NCBI RefSeq assembly: GCF_002909445.1
Contig: NZ_PPXC01000004.1
Span: forward strand, 62,001 to 126,000
DNA: 64,000 nt
Source of the DNA: Arthrobacter glacialis
GTDB lineage: Bacteria > Actinomycetota > Actinomycetes > Actinomycetales > Micrococcaceae
Direction: 5' to 3'
The position numbers and the translations under genes were made by a program. The notes beneath the pieces were generated by a model. It worked only from the letters and a program-made list of their open reading frames with translations, was not told the origin of the DNA and made no database searches. The first letter of the stretch is position 1. Every line of letters starts with the position of its first letter. This document shows, piece by piece, positions 1 through 8,170 of the stretch.

Positions 1-713
1 CCGGGAACCTTGGCGTCGGATTCGCGCATGTACAGCGGTGTGGAATCCAAGAATCCTGCGCCTTCCAGGGATCCTGCGGCGGCAATCTTGCGCATGGCGG
101 CCCGGCCCAGCTCCAGGGCAGTGGGCTGTTCCTGGGAAAAGCTTGCCTCCACAACACAGCCGCCGGCTGCGAGTTGCTGGGCGTAGATGCCGGCGCCGGC
201 ACCAAACACTTGCACAGGCAAAATGTCTGCTGCCGGGCCCACGTGCGGGCCGTCGATCAGGGCAGCACTGGCACTGTATTTGGCCCAGTACACCTCCTGG
301 CGGCGCGCGTCCGTGGCGACCACAAAGTCGGCCATGGCCAGTGGCGCAACTGCCCGTCCGTCAACATAACGTGGAGTGTCAAAAACTTGTTGGGCCAAGG
401 CGTCAAGGCTCATCATTCCGTACAGCTTCACACCCCAGGTGAAGGCCAGTGTGCGAGCAACAGTGATCCCGGAACGCAGGCCCGTAAACGGGCCAGGGCC
501 TGTGCCCACAATGATGGCATCCAGCGCGGGGCCTTCGGTGACGGGGTCGGTGAACAGCGACTTCACCCCGGGGGCCAGCACCTCGGCGTGGCTGCGGGTG
601 TCTTTGGTGGCAAAATTCGCCACCACCCGCGCCGTCCGGGCCAGGTCTTGGGGGTCGAAGTCCAGCACTGCCGCACTGGCCACAGCTGAGGTGTCAATGG
701 TCAAGATTCGCAC
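1..713 (-). CDS. tsaB: TsaB, tRNA threonylcarbamoyladenosine complex subunit (3' end beyond window)
   Basis: TsaB is the non-catalytic ASKHA-fold partner of TsaD; with TsaE it forms the complex that puts threonylcarbamoyl on A37 of ANN-decoding tRNAs. About 237 residues are visible. The N-terminus reads VRILTIDTSAVASAAVLD, the ASKHA phosphate-1 loop, and GTGPGPFTGLRSG follows, the conserved TsaB/TsaD dimer helix region. The start is a GTG 12 nt after the tsaE stop; there is no good Shine-Dalgarno sequence, so translation is probably coupled to tsaE. The visible end, SDAKVP, is the usual TsaB C-terminal region, so only a short tail is missing. The gene order alr-tsaE-tsaB is a common actinobacterial operon, usually followed by rimI and tsaD. 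Confidence 0.9.
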   Translation of the reverse strand, partial: MRILTIDTSAVASAAVLDFDPQDLARTARVVANFATKDTRSHAEVLAPGVKSLFTDPVTEGPALDAIIVGTGPGPFTGLRSGITVARTLAFTWGVKLYGMMSLDALAQQVFDTPRYVDGRAVAPLAMADFVVATDARRQEVYWAKYSASAALIDGPHVGPAADILPVQVFGAGAGIYAQQLAAGGCVVEASFSQEQPTALELGRAAMRKIAAAGSLEGAGFLDSTPLYMRESDAKVP

Positions 714-725
714 AATATCTACTGT

Positions 726-1295
726 CTATTCTGTTGAAAGCTGCTGGCCGAGCACGGAAAAATCGGTGCCTTCCCAGCGCGGACCAATGGCTTGGACACG
801 CAAAAGGCGGGGTTCGTCGTCGTCCTCGTCGGCAAAATCAAAGGTGTCAGCATCGAGGTCCGGGGCAGCCGTGGGAGCAGGAGCCCCGCCAACGGCACGC
901 ACCAACTCGATGTCCAGGCGGCTCGCTGCCAAGTGCTCCACCCTGTCCACGCCCCACTCCACCACTGTCACCGAGGAGTCCATGGTGTTTTCCAAGTCAA
1001 TGTCATCAATTTCGCCCGGCGAGGAAAGCCTGTACGCATCGACGTGGACCAGGTCCGGCCCGCCCGGGTTGGGCCCGTCGGGGAGGTTCGGGTGAATTCG
1101 CACCAGTACAAAGGTGGGGGAAATGATGCCCGGCCGAACCCCCAAACTGCTGCCCAGTCCTTGCGTGAAGGTGGTCTTGCCCGCTCCCAGTTCTCCGCTG
1201 AGGATGATCAAATCGCCGGCCTTGAGCAGCCCTGCCAGCCGGTGTGCCAGCTCCTGGGTCTGCTCGGCAGTGCTGGTGGCAAATTCCCACACCAT
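726..1295 (-). CDS. tsaE: TsaE, ATPase of the t6A tRNA modification complex
   Basis: TsaE is the P-loop ATPase that drives turnover of the TsaB-TsaD complex in t6A formation. The 189-residue product has Walker A GELGAGKT at residues 34-41, the HVDAYRL segment at 84-90 and VEWG at 112-115, all typical of the family. The usual length is about 150-165 residues; the extra is an acidic, Ala/Pro-rich insert near residues 137-162 (ending FADEDDDEP) before a conserved-looking C-terminus. Its ATG shares one base with the alr stop (TGATG), so the two genes are translationally coupled. The role of the acidic insert is unknown. Confidence 0.93.
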   Translation of the reverse strand: MVWEFATSTAEQTQELAHRLAGLLKAGDLIILSGELGAGKTTFTQGLGSSLGVRPGIISPTFVLVRIHPNLPDGPNPGGPDLVHVDAYRLSSPGEIDDIDLENTMDSSVTVVEWGVDRVEHLAASRLDIELVRAVGGAPAPTAAPDLDADTFDFADEDDDEPRLLRVQAIGPRWEGTDFSVLGQQLSTE

Positions 1296-2485
1296 CAGGC
1301 ACCGCCAATGTAGCTGCGCGGAACCCGCTGGCTGATGCGTGTCACCACTTCATAGTTGATGGTCCCGGCGGCCGCCGCCCACTCCTCCACCAGGGGTCCG
1401 CCGTCGGCCCCGTTGCCAAACAAGACGGCGGTGGAGCCCAACGCCGAACCCGGCACCGGCTCTTGGGCAAAGCCCTCGCGCGCTTGAGGACCTAAGTCGA
1501 TGACCATCTGGTCCATGGCGATCCGGCCCACCACGGGGTAGGTGGTGCCGTTGACGCGCACGGGCCCGCCGGTGGCAATGCGCGGGATGCCATCGGCATA
1601 GCCCAAGGGAACCAATCCCAAGGTGGTCTCGGCAGTGGTGGCGTAGTTGAGCCCGTAGGAGACACCCTGGCCGGCTGGCACATCCTTGCAGTGCGCAATT
1701 TGTGTTTGCAGCGTCATGGCCGGCACCAACCCCAAGTGTGCGGAGGTGGTGCCTTCAAACGGCGACAGTCCGTAAATGCCAAGGCCCACCCGCACCATGT
1801 CAAAGTGCGAATCCGGGCGCGTCAGGGTGGCCGGCGTGTTGGCAATATGGCGCACTTCCAGGTCCGCGCCAGCATTTTCGGCAACTGCCACGGCTTCGCG
1901 GAAGCGAGCCAACTGCTCGTCCGTCTCGGGCCGGTGGGGTTCATCGGCCACGGCCAGGTGGCTGAAGACTCCCGCCACGCGCAGCAGCCCTTCGGCCTGG
2001 TAGCTAAGGGCTGCAGCAACCAGGGCAGGCCATTCGGCGGGTGTGCAGCCGTTGCGGCCCAGGCCTGTATCGATTTTCAGGTGGATGCGTGCCGGACACT
2101 GCAGGGACCGGGCCGCGGCAACAATATGCTCCAGCTCCCAGCCGGAGCAGCCCAGGTCAATGTCATGGGCAACAGCCGCCGTGAAATCGCTGGCGGGGGT
2201 GTGCAGCCAGGCCAGGACAGGCACCTCCAGGCCAGCTGCCCGCAACGCCAGGGCCTCGCTGATGTGCGCGGCACCCAGCCAATTCGCACCCGCGGCCACG
2301 GCAGCCCGGGCCACCGGAACCATGCCGTGGCCATAGGCGTCGGCCTTGACCACTGCCATGAATGTGGCAGGTTCCACCAGGGAACGCAGGTGTCGGATGT
2401 TGTTGGCGATGGCGGACAGGTCAATGATGGCTTGCCGTTCAAGGCCCGGGGTAGGCTCTTGAACCGACGCAACGAAGGAGGTCAC
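1295..2485 (-). CDS. alr: Alanine racemase
   Basis: PLP-dependent racemase that makes D-alanine for peptidoglycan. The 396-residue protein has the PLP lysine in AVVKADAYGHG (Lys47) and the second catalytic base in GVSYG (Tyr277). The N-terminal TIM barrel and C-terminal beta domain ending TRISQRVPRSYIGG are both complete. A short Ala/Gly/Glu-rich insert lies near residues 345-355. The start is a GTG; no ATG is in frame nearby and no strong ribosome binding site is visible. It is the first gene of an operon with tsaE and tsaB. It is diverging from mshA, with about 215 bp between the two starts. Confidence 0.95.
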   Translation of the reverse strand: MTSFVASVQEPTPGLERQAIIDLSAIANNIRHLRSLVEPATFMAVVKADAYGHGMVPVARAAVAAGANWLGAAHISEALALRAAGLEVPVLAWLHTPASDFTAAVAHDIDLGCSGWELEHIVAAARSLQCPARIHLKIDTGLGRNGCTPAEWPALVAAALSYQAEGLLRVAGVFSHLAVADEPHRPETDEQLARFREAVAVAENAGADLEVRHIANTPATLTRPDSHFDMVRVGLGIYGLSPFEGTTSAHLGLVPAMTLQTQIAHCKDVPAGQGVSYGLNYATTAETTLGLVPLGYADGIPRIATGGPVRVNGTTYPVVGRIAMDQMVIDLGPQAREGFAQEPVPGSALGSTAVLFGNGADGGPLVEEWAAAAGTINYEVVTRISQRVPRSYIGGA

Positions 2486-2702
2486 CAGCCCATTTTAGGC
2501 CTTTTTGCGGGAGCCCGCCCCACGGTGGTGCGTCTCACTCGTGGTGGCGTGATGTTTTCCCGGCAAGATTCCCCCTGGCCATGGGCTAGGTGGTGGTCAT
2601 CGGCAGTGACAAGATATGAAGTGACACGTTTATTGCCGTTGCCCCTGCCCGCCCCGCGCCCCACCGCCGGAGCCTGCCTCAAGTACCGTTAGGAGGGAAG
2701 CC
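2486..2702. other. Divergent alr/mshA intergenic region
   Basis: This spacer separates the leftward alr operon from rightward mshA and should hold both promoters. The plus strand has GTGACAAG and AAGTGACAC within 25 bp (about 2607-2630), followed by an AT-richer TTTATT that could be part of an mshA promoter. A clear AGGAGGG ribosome binding site at 2691-2697 fixes the mshA start. No hairpin or coding sequence is convincing here. Confidence 0.4.
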
Positions 2703-3953
2703 ATGCATCAGATTCGCCGCGTCGCCATGCTCTCCTTGCACACGTCTCCGCTGGAGCAGCCAGGCGGCGGTGACGCCGGCGGCATGAACGTCTATGTCCG
2801 CCATCTGGCCCTTGAACTGGCTGCCGCGGGCGTGGCCGTGGACATTTACACCCGCCGCACGGCAGCATCCCAGCCGGATTCTGTTCAGCTGGCCCCTGCC
2901 GTCACCGTCCACCACATCACTGCTGGCCCTTTCTCCAAGGTCTCCAAGGAGGCCCTGCCGGAGCTCATCAATGAAATGGCCGACGCCGTTTCCGCCCAGG
3001 TGGAATCCCTCACAGGCGTTCCGGTCAAGGTGATCCATTCCCACTACTGGGTCTCCGGGATGGCCGGCATTTTGGTGGCCAAACGCCTGGACCTGCCGCT
3101 GGCACACACCATGCACACCATGGCGCGGGTCAAGAACCACCACCTACCGCAAGGCCAAACGGCCGAACCCGGCATCAGGGTGGACGGTGAGCAGCACATT
3201 GTGGCCGCAGCAACGCGCCTGATTGCCAACACCACGGCTGAGGCGGCCGAGCTGGAGCGCCACTACGACGGCTGCGAGCAGCGCATCGACGTGGTCTCCC
3301 CCGGTGTTGACCTGAAAGTCTTCAAGCCGGCGTTCCGGGACAGGTCACGTCAAAATCTGGGCATAGCCCCCGGGCGTTTCCACGTGGTGTTTGCCGGCCG
3401 CCTGCAACGCCTCAAAGGCCCGCACGTGCTGGTCAAGGCTGCCGCGTTGCTGCGCGAGGAACGCCCCGACATTGACTTGGCGATGACGTTCCTGGGTGCC
3501 CGCAGCGGCAACGACAAGTATGACCTTGCCCGTCTCATTGACGACGCCGGACTCACAAGTGTTGCCTCCATCCACCCGCCCGTTGGTCCAGCGGAACTGG
3601 CCGATTGGTATAGAAGCGCCGACGTGGTGGCGGTACCGTCCTCCAGCGAGTCCTTTGGCCTGGTTGCGCTGGAGGCGCAGGCCTGTGGCACTCCGGTCAT
3701 TGCCACCAATGTTGGTGGCTTGCCGCGGGCTGTCAGCGATGGCCGCACAGGCCTTCTGGTGGAAGGCCGCTCACCGGTTTTGTGGGCCAACGCCATTGCA
3801 TCACTGCACGACTTTGGCGAAACCCGGGCGGACATGGGCCGGGCAGCCTCGGTTTTTGCCGAGTCCTTTGGCTGGGAAAAAACAGCTGCCCAGACCATCC
3901 TCAGCTACGACCTTGCCTTGAAATACCAGTACGAGGCCCCGCCGGGCTGCTAG
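2703..3953 (+). CDS. mshA: MshA, D-inositol-3-phosphate N-acetylglucosaminyltransferase (mycothiol synthesis)
   Basis: MshA transfers GlcNAc from UDP-GlcNAc to 1L-myo-inositol 1-phosphate, the first committed step of mycothiol synthesis. The 416-residue GT4/GT-B enzyme has the N-terminal signature PGGGDAGGMNVYV (residues 20-32), the catalytic-region histidines in IHSHYW, the hinge segment VFAGRLQRLKG (229-239) and the UDP-sugar binding SESFGLVALEAQ (Glu316 and Glu323, the E-x7-E motif). AGGAGGG lies 5 nt before the ATG. Its acceptor precursor is made by Ino1, encoded 12 kb downstream. It is monocistronic here. No terminator is obvious after the stop. Confidence 0.95.
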   Translation: MHQIRRVAMLSLHTSPLEQPGGGDAGGMNVYVRHLALELAAAGVAVDIYTRRTAASQPDSVQLAPAVTVHHITAGPFSKVSKEALPELINEMADAVSAQVESLTGVPVKVIHSHYWVSGMAGILVAKRLDLPLAHTMHTMARVKNHHLPQGQTAEPGIRVDGEQHIVAAATRLIANTTAEAAELERHYDGCEQRIDVVSPGVDLKVFKPAFRDRSRQNLGIAPGRFHVVFAGRLQRLKGPHVLVKAAALLREERPDIDLAMTFLGARSGNDKYDLARLIDDAGLTSVASIHPPVGPAELADWYRSADVVAVPSSSESFGLVALEAQACGTPVIATNVGGLPRAVSDGRTGLLVEGRSPVLWANAIASLHDFGETRADMGRAASVFAESFGWEKTAAQTILSYDLALKYQYEAPPGC

Positions 3954-4253
3954 CTGTGTGCCTCTGACGGGCGAAATCCACGTTTAAAACTACAGCTGGG
4001 CCTTGCGGCCATGGCGGACTCCCGGCGTCGTACTTTGGGCCAGTGCCCCGCCCGCATCCCCCTGCCTCTTTGACCAGTCCACAGCTTTTTCACTGTGTTC
4101 CCGCTCACATGAACCCTACTGGTCGGTAGCCTGTTCTGGTTGGCTGCGACGGCTCACAGCACCCTTTCATCATTCGGGATGCCTGCCGGACTGCCATGTT
4201 GCACCCGACAGGCAAGACGCCTGTCGGAGATCCTGTTGAAAGGTCACAGCACC
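3954..4253 (+). promoter_or_regulatory. Upstream region of the subtilase gene
   Basis: This 300-bp spacer between two rightward genes has no coding content I can support. It contains a perfect palindrome just before the protease start (listed separately) and a 12-base near-repeat, CTCACAGCACC at 4153-4163 and GTCACAGCACC at 4243-4253, the second copy ending at the ATG. A possible -35 TTGACC lies near 4070, but no good -10 follows it at the right distance. The ORF runs open through the last 114 bases, so an upstream start is formally possible. The signal peptide argues for the ATG at 4254. Confidence 0.4.
4205..4227. repeat. Perfect 9-bp inverted repeat before the subtilase gene
   Basis: CCGACAGGC (4205-4213) and GCCTGTCGG (4219-4227) are exact reverse complements separated by AAGAC. 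The element sits 26 nt before the chosen protease start and just upstream of a weak GAAAGG ribosome binding site. It could be an operator or a 5' UTR hairpin. It has no U-run, so a terminator is unlikely. Confidence 0.7.
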
Positions 4254-7200
4254 ATGAAACGAACGGGAAGAACTCTCTTTCGAAGCCCAGGACTGCGAAA
4301 GGCCGTGGCGCTTTGCGCGGCTGTTCCGCTGCTCCTGGCCACAGTGGGGGCATTGCCGGCGTCGGCCAACCCGAGCCAGCCTGCCTTGCCCGGCATCTCC
4401 CAAACGGACGTTGCGCCGCTGAGCTACCCGGGCGGACGCTACATTGTGGTCCTCGCCGAGCAGCCCATCGCCATGTACGACGGCGGCACGGCGGGCCTTG
4501 CCGCCACCAAGCCGGCGGCCGGGCAAAAGCTCGACGCCACACGATCCGAGGTCAAGAAGTACAAGGCCCATCTGGAGGACAAGCAGGCCGCCGTTGCCAA
4601 AAGCGAAAACGTCAAGGTCAAACGGGCGTTCACGGCCGCGCTCAACGGCTTCTCCGCAGACCTTTCGGCGGACCAGGCCTTGGCCCTGGCCAAGGACCCC
4701 AATGTCCTGATCGTTGCCCCCGACACCGAGAACGCCCCGGACTATTCCAGCACCGATTTCCTTGGCCTCAGCGGCAATAAGGGCAGCTGGAACACAAACT
4801 TCGGCGGGCAGGACAAGGCTGGCAAGGGCGTTGTGGTCGGCATCATCGACACCGGCTACACGCCGTCGAGCCCGTTCTTCGCGGGCGAGGAGGTCCTGCC
4901 GCTGGCGGGCAACCCAGAGGTTGGTGTCCCCTACCGCACCGACGACGGCAAGATCGCCATGCTCAAGGCCAACGGCGACACCTTCTCCGGCGAATGCCAG
5001 AAGGGTGTGGACACGGGAGCCGATTTTGATGGCACCGCCTGCAACTCCAAGGTGCTCAGCGCCCACTACTTTGCCGATGACTTCCTGAATTCCGTGCCGG
5101 CCGGAGACCGCGCCCCCAACGAGGTCCTGTCCCCCGTGGACGTTTCCAGCCATGGCACCCACACCGGTAGCACCGCCGCCGGAAATGCCAATGTGGCGGC
5201 AAAAATTGGTGACCGCAGCATGGGCATCACCAGCGGTGTGGCCCCTGCCGCCAAGCTCTCCGTGTACAAGATTTGCTGGGAGGACACCGATCCGGACACA
5301 GGCGGCTGTTACTCCTCCGCCGCCGTCGCGGCCATCAACCAGGCCATCTTGGACGGCGTGGACGTACTGAACTACTCCATCTCGGGCAGCACCTCCTCCA
5401 CCACGGATCCCGTTTCCCTCGCGTTCCTCTCGGCCACCTCGGCCGGAATCTTCGTGGCGGCATCGGCCGGCAACTCCGGCCCCACGGCAGGCACCGTCAA
5501 CCACGGCGCGCCGTGGCTGACCACGGTGGCTGCCACGTCCTTCTCCTCCGAGCTCCAGGGTACGGCGGAGTTCTCCGATGGCACCAAGTTCCGCGGCGCC
5601 AGCATGATGGACCAGAAGGTTCCAGCAAGCCACGTGATCCTGGCGACCACGGCTGCAGCGGCCGGTGCCGCCAACCCCGCACTGTGCGGCCCCAACACCT
5701 TGGATGCCGCCAAAGTGGCAGGCAAGATTGTGGTTTGTGATCGCGGCGTCATCGACCGCACAGCCAAGAGCGCCGAAGTGAAGCGCGCCGGCGGGGTGGG
5801 CATGATCCTCACCAACGTCAGCGCATCCTCGGAGGACGTGGACCTGCACGCAGTGCCCACAGTCCATGTGAACCCGCCGGCAACGCAGCTCATCAAGGAC
5901 AAGGTCGCCGCCAACCCGGAGATCCTGGTTTCCCTCGTTGACACCGACACCACCGGATTGCCGGTTGCCCCTCAGCCACAGGTGGCCGGATTCTCCTCGC
6001 GCGGGCCGCTGGGCGCCACAAATTCGGATCTACTCAAGCCCGACGTCGCCGCCCCCGGCGTTGCCGTGCTGGCCGGCGTTTCACCCATCGCCACCGGCGG
6101 TGACCAGTTTGGCATGATGTCCGGAACATCCATGGCCGCACCGCATGTTGCCGGCTTTGGCGCACTTGTCATGGCCAAGAATCCCACCTGGTCACCAGCC
6201 ACCGTGAAGTCGGCCATGATGACGACGGCCACCAATGTGGTGAACGAGGACGGCAGCAAGAACAGCGACCTCTTTGCCACAGGCGCTGGCCAGACATCCG
6301 TCGTCAAGGCCCTGACACCCGGGCTGGTGTACGACGCCGGCGACACCGATTACCTGAAGTTCATTCAGGGCACGGGAATGGATCTGGGCATGCCGGGGCT
6401 GGGCAGCACCGCACCGCGTGACATGAACGTGGCGTCCTTCGCCGTTGGCAGCCTGGCCGGAAAGGTCACCGTCACCCGCACGGTCACGGCATTGACTCCC
6501 GGCATGTACCGGGCCACGGCCAACGTCCCCGGGATCAACGTCAAGGTCACCCCCTCGGTGCTGAACTTCTCACAGGCTGGCGAGCAGCGTACGTTCAAGG
6601 TCACCTTTGAAAACGCCGGCGCAACCCTGGGCGCGTTCGCCATGGGCAGCCTGAGCTGGCAGGGCGCAGGCGCCGCAGTGACCTCACCGGTGGCCGTGCG
6701 CCCGCTGGCAGCCTTGGTGGCGCCGGAGATCAGCTTCAGTACCAACAAGGGCACCGGTAGCGGCAAAATTCCAGTCGTTTCAGGGTCCAATGCGCCCGTC
6801 GCATTGACCCTCAACGGTCTTTCCAAGGCGGATTCCAGCGCCATTGCGCTGGTGCCTGGTCCGCTCGCAGTCGCCACCAACGCCTCCAACTTCCTCAAGG
6901 AGGTAGTTGTTCCGGCGGGAACTGAACTGGCCAAGTTCCAGGTCATCTCCGCAGATCCGGGCGCCGACTACGACATGATCGTTTTCAACCCGCAGGGCCA
7001 GTACAGCGACGTCCGGACGGCTTCCTCCAGCGAAACACTGTCGCTGACCAACCCCGCCCCGGGGACCTACACTGTGCTCGCCAACCTGTACTCCAGCACT
7101 GGCGGGGGTGCCGTGAAGGCCACGGTTGATGCAGCGATCCTCGGTGCCAACGCCGGCAACGCCTCGGTGGCACCCAACCCGCTGAATCTGGCCAACGGCA

Positions 7201-7436
7201 AGTCCGGCAACGTGACGCTGAGCTGGAGCGGACTGGCCCCGGGCAACTACCTGGGCCGGGTTGCCTTTGGCAGTGCGGGCACGGCAACGTTTGTCTCAGT
7301 GATCGTTACGCCAGGAGGCACCGCGGTGGTTCCCAACGAGAACGGCAACGGCAAGGACAAAGACAATCCGAAGAAGGGCAAGAAGCAGGAGTTGGCATTC
7401 CCCACGGAGCCAGCGCCCCGCGACTTGAAGTTGTAG
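4254..7436 (+). CDS. Secreted S8 subtilisin-family protease with PA domain
   Basis: Exported serine endopeptidase of 1060 residues from this start. The order is a Sec signal peptide (residues 1-38, twin-arginine-free, ending PASANP), an I9-type propeptide (about 61-160), a peptidase S8 domain with Asp199 in GIIDTGY, His300 in SSHGTHTGS, oxyanion Asn407 in AGNSGP and Ser626 in GTSMAAPHVAG, and a PA insert (about 475-565) between His and Ser. It ends with a beta-rich C-terminal region (about 690-1030) and a Lys/Asn-rich tail. There is no LPXTG, so it is probably released or held non-covalently. The ATG was chosen because it opens the signal peptide. A strong hairpin follows. It converges on an inhibitor-like lipoprotein. 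Confidence 0.93.
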   Translation: MKRTGRTLFRSPGLRKAVALCAAVPLLLATVGALPASANPSQPALPGISQTDVAPLSYPGGRYIVVLAEQPIAMYDGGTAGLAATKPAAGQKLDATRSEVKKYKAHLEDKQAAVAKSENVKVKRAFTAALNGFSADLSADQALALAKDPNVLIVAPDTENAPDYSSTDFLGLSGNKGSWNTNFGGQDKAGKGVVVGIIDTGYTPSSPFFAGEEVLPLAGNPEVGVPYRTDDGKIAMLKANGDTFSGECQKGVDTGADFDGTACNSKVLSAHYFADDFLNSVPAGDRAPNEVLSPVDVSSHGTHTGSTAAGNANVAAKIGDRSMGITSGVAPAAKLSVYKICWEDTDPDTGGCYSSAAVAAINQAILDGVDVLNYSISGSTSSTTDPVSLAFLSATSAGIFVAASAGNSGPTAGTVNHGAPWLTTVAATSFSSELQGTAEFSDGTKFRGASMMDQKVPASHVILATTAAAAGAANPALCGPNTLDAAKVAGKIVVCDRGVIDRTAKSAEVKRAGGVGMILTNVSASSEDVDLHAVPTVHVNPPATQLIKDKVAANPEILVSLVDTDTTGLPVAPQPQVAGFSSRGPLGATNSDLLKPDVAAPGVAVLAGVSPIATGGDQFGMMSGTSMAAPHVAGFGALVMAKNPTWSPATVKSAMMTTATNVVNEDGSKNSDLFATGAGQTSVVKALTPGLVYDAGDTDYLKFIQGTGMDLGMPGLGSTAPRDMNVASFAVGSLAGKVTVTRTVTALTPGMYRATANVPGINVKVTPSVLNFSQAGEQRTFKVTFENAGATLGAFAMGSLSWQGAGAAVTSPVAVRPLAALVAPEISFSTNKGTGSGKIPVVSGSNAPVALTLNGLSKADSSAIALVPGPLAVATNASNFLKEVVVPAGTELAKFQVISADPGADYDMIVFNPQGQYSDVRTASSSETLSLTNPAPGTYTVLANLYSSTGGGAVKATVDAAILGANAGNASVAPNPLNLANGKSGNVTLSWSGLAPGNYLGRVAFGSAGTATFVSVIVTPGGTAVVPNENGNGKDKDNPKKGKKQELAFPTEPAPRDLKL

Positions 7437-7472
7437 ACCAGGGCCAGCTGAGCGCTGCGCCCAGTCTCACCG

Positions 7473-7515
7473 CACGACGGCGGCCATCCAGCAAGTTTGG
7501 ATGGCCGCCGTCGTG
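7473..7515. terminator. Bidirectional terminator between convergent genes
   Basis: CACGACGGCGGCCATCC (7473-7489) pairs perfectly over 17 bp with 7499-7515 around a 9-nt loop. It lies between the ends of the rightward subtilase and the leftward lipoprotein gene, and so can serve both. Confidence 0.9.
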
Positions 7516-7536
7516 AGTGGTTTGGGTTGGACGCTG

Positions 7537-8082
7537 CTAGACGGCTCCCGTTCCGCCGGCCAACGCGCCGAACAACGGGGCAAGGGCCGTCCAGCGTGAA
7601 ATTTCACAGCCGTCGGTCCGGCTGAAGGAAGCGTTGACTTCCCTGCCGTGGAACCATCCGGTGACCACCGCAACCTGCGGGCCGCCATACTGCTCGGTGC
7701 AAACACGGTTTGGATCCGGCAGGGCGAAGAACATCTTTTCGCCGTGCAGTTCCACGGCGGCCAGGGCCGCAGCGGAGTCGGGCAGGGTCGATTCCGGGGC
7801 CGGGGTTGAACCGTTGGCAACCAGCCGGAATGTCCGCGGCGTGGCCCCCGGCGATTCGGTCAGCGTGATGGTCAGGTCGATTCCCTCAGCTGGCGGAGTT
7901 GCCACTGCCGAAGAGGAACTCGCGGGCGGCGCTGCCGGCACCGGGGCCGTGCCGGTGGCTGTGCCGGGCTGTTGCTGTGCGCACCCGGAAACTACTGCCA
8001 CAACGCAGAGCAGAAGGGCCGCCACGGCAATCCGCGGGCTCAGAGCGTGCACCGAGTTTCCTAGGCTGTAGATTTTTGGCAT
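7537..8082 (-). CDS. SSI-like lipoprotein, candidate subtilisin inhibitor
   Basis: A 181-residue lipoprotein. It has a hydrophobic segment (about 18-33), lipobox VVSGC with Cys34, an Ala/Pro/Ser-rich linker (35-66), then a domain of about 110 residues. That domain resembles Streptomyces subtilisin inhibitor (SSI): a first strand IDLTITLTE, then STPAPES and AALAAVELHGEKM, then CTEQYGGPQVAVVTGWFHG matching the SSI reactive-loop region, and DGCEIS matching the SSI stretch around its last cysteine. Cys128 and Cys159 fit the reactive-loop disulfide; the other SSI disulfide is missing. By this alignment the P1 residue is Glu130, where SSI has Met73. It converges on a subtilase. The match is by eye, and the inhibitory activity is inferred. 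The start might be a GTG ten codons later. Confidence 0.7.
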   Translation of the reverse strand: MPKIYSLGNSVHALSPRIAVAALLLCVVAVVSGCAQQQPGTATGTAPVPAAPPASSSSAVATPPAEGIDLTITLTESPGATPRTFRLVANGSTPAPESTLPDSAAALAAVELHGEKMFFALPDPNRVCTEQYGGPQVAVVTGWFHGREVNASFSRTDGCEISRWTALAPLFGALAGGTGAV

Positions 8083-8170
8083 GATGGCCGACTCCTTGCG
8101 TTTCTGCCATGGTAGCCCATGGCACGTTCAGTGGCCACGGAAACAGAGGGCGAACGCGAGGGTTGCCAGG

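Noticed and set aside
4140-4253. N-terminal extension of the subtilase from an upstream start
   Set aside because: It would put 38 residues before a clear signal peptide and run through the palindrome; the ATG at 4254 opens the signal peptide directly.
4170-5867. Long antisense open frame across the subtilase gene (565 codons)
   Set aside because: It is a typical high-GC shadow of the real gene; its composition is Gly/Arg/Val-biased with no family features.
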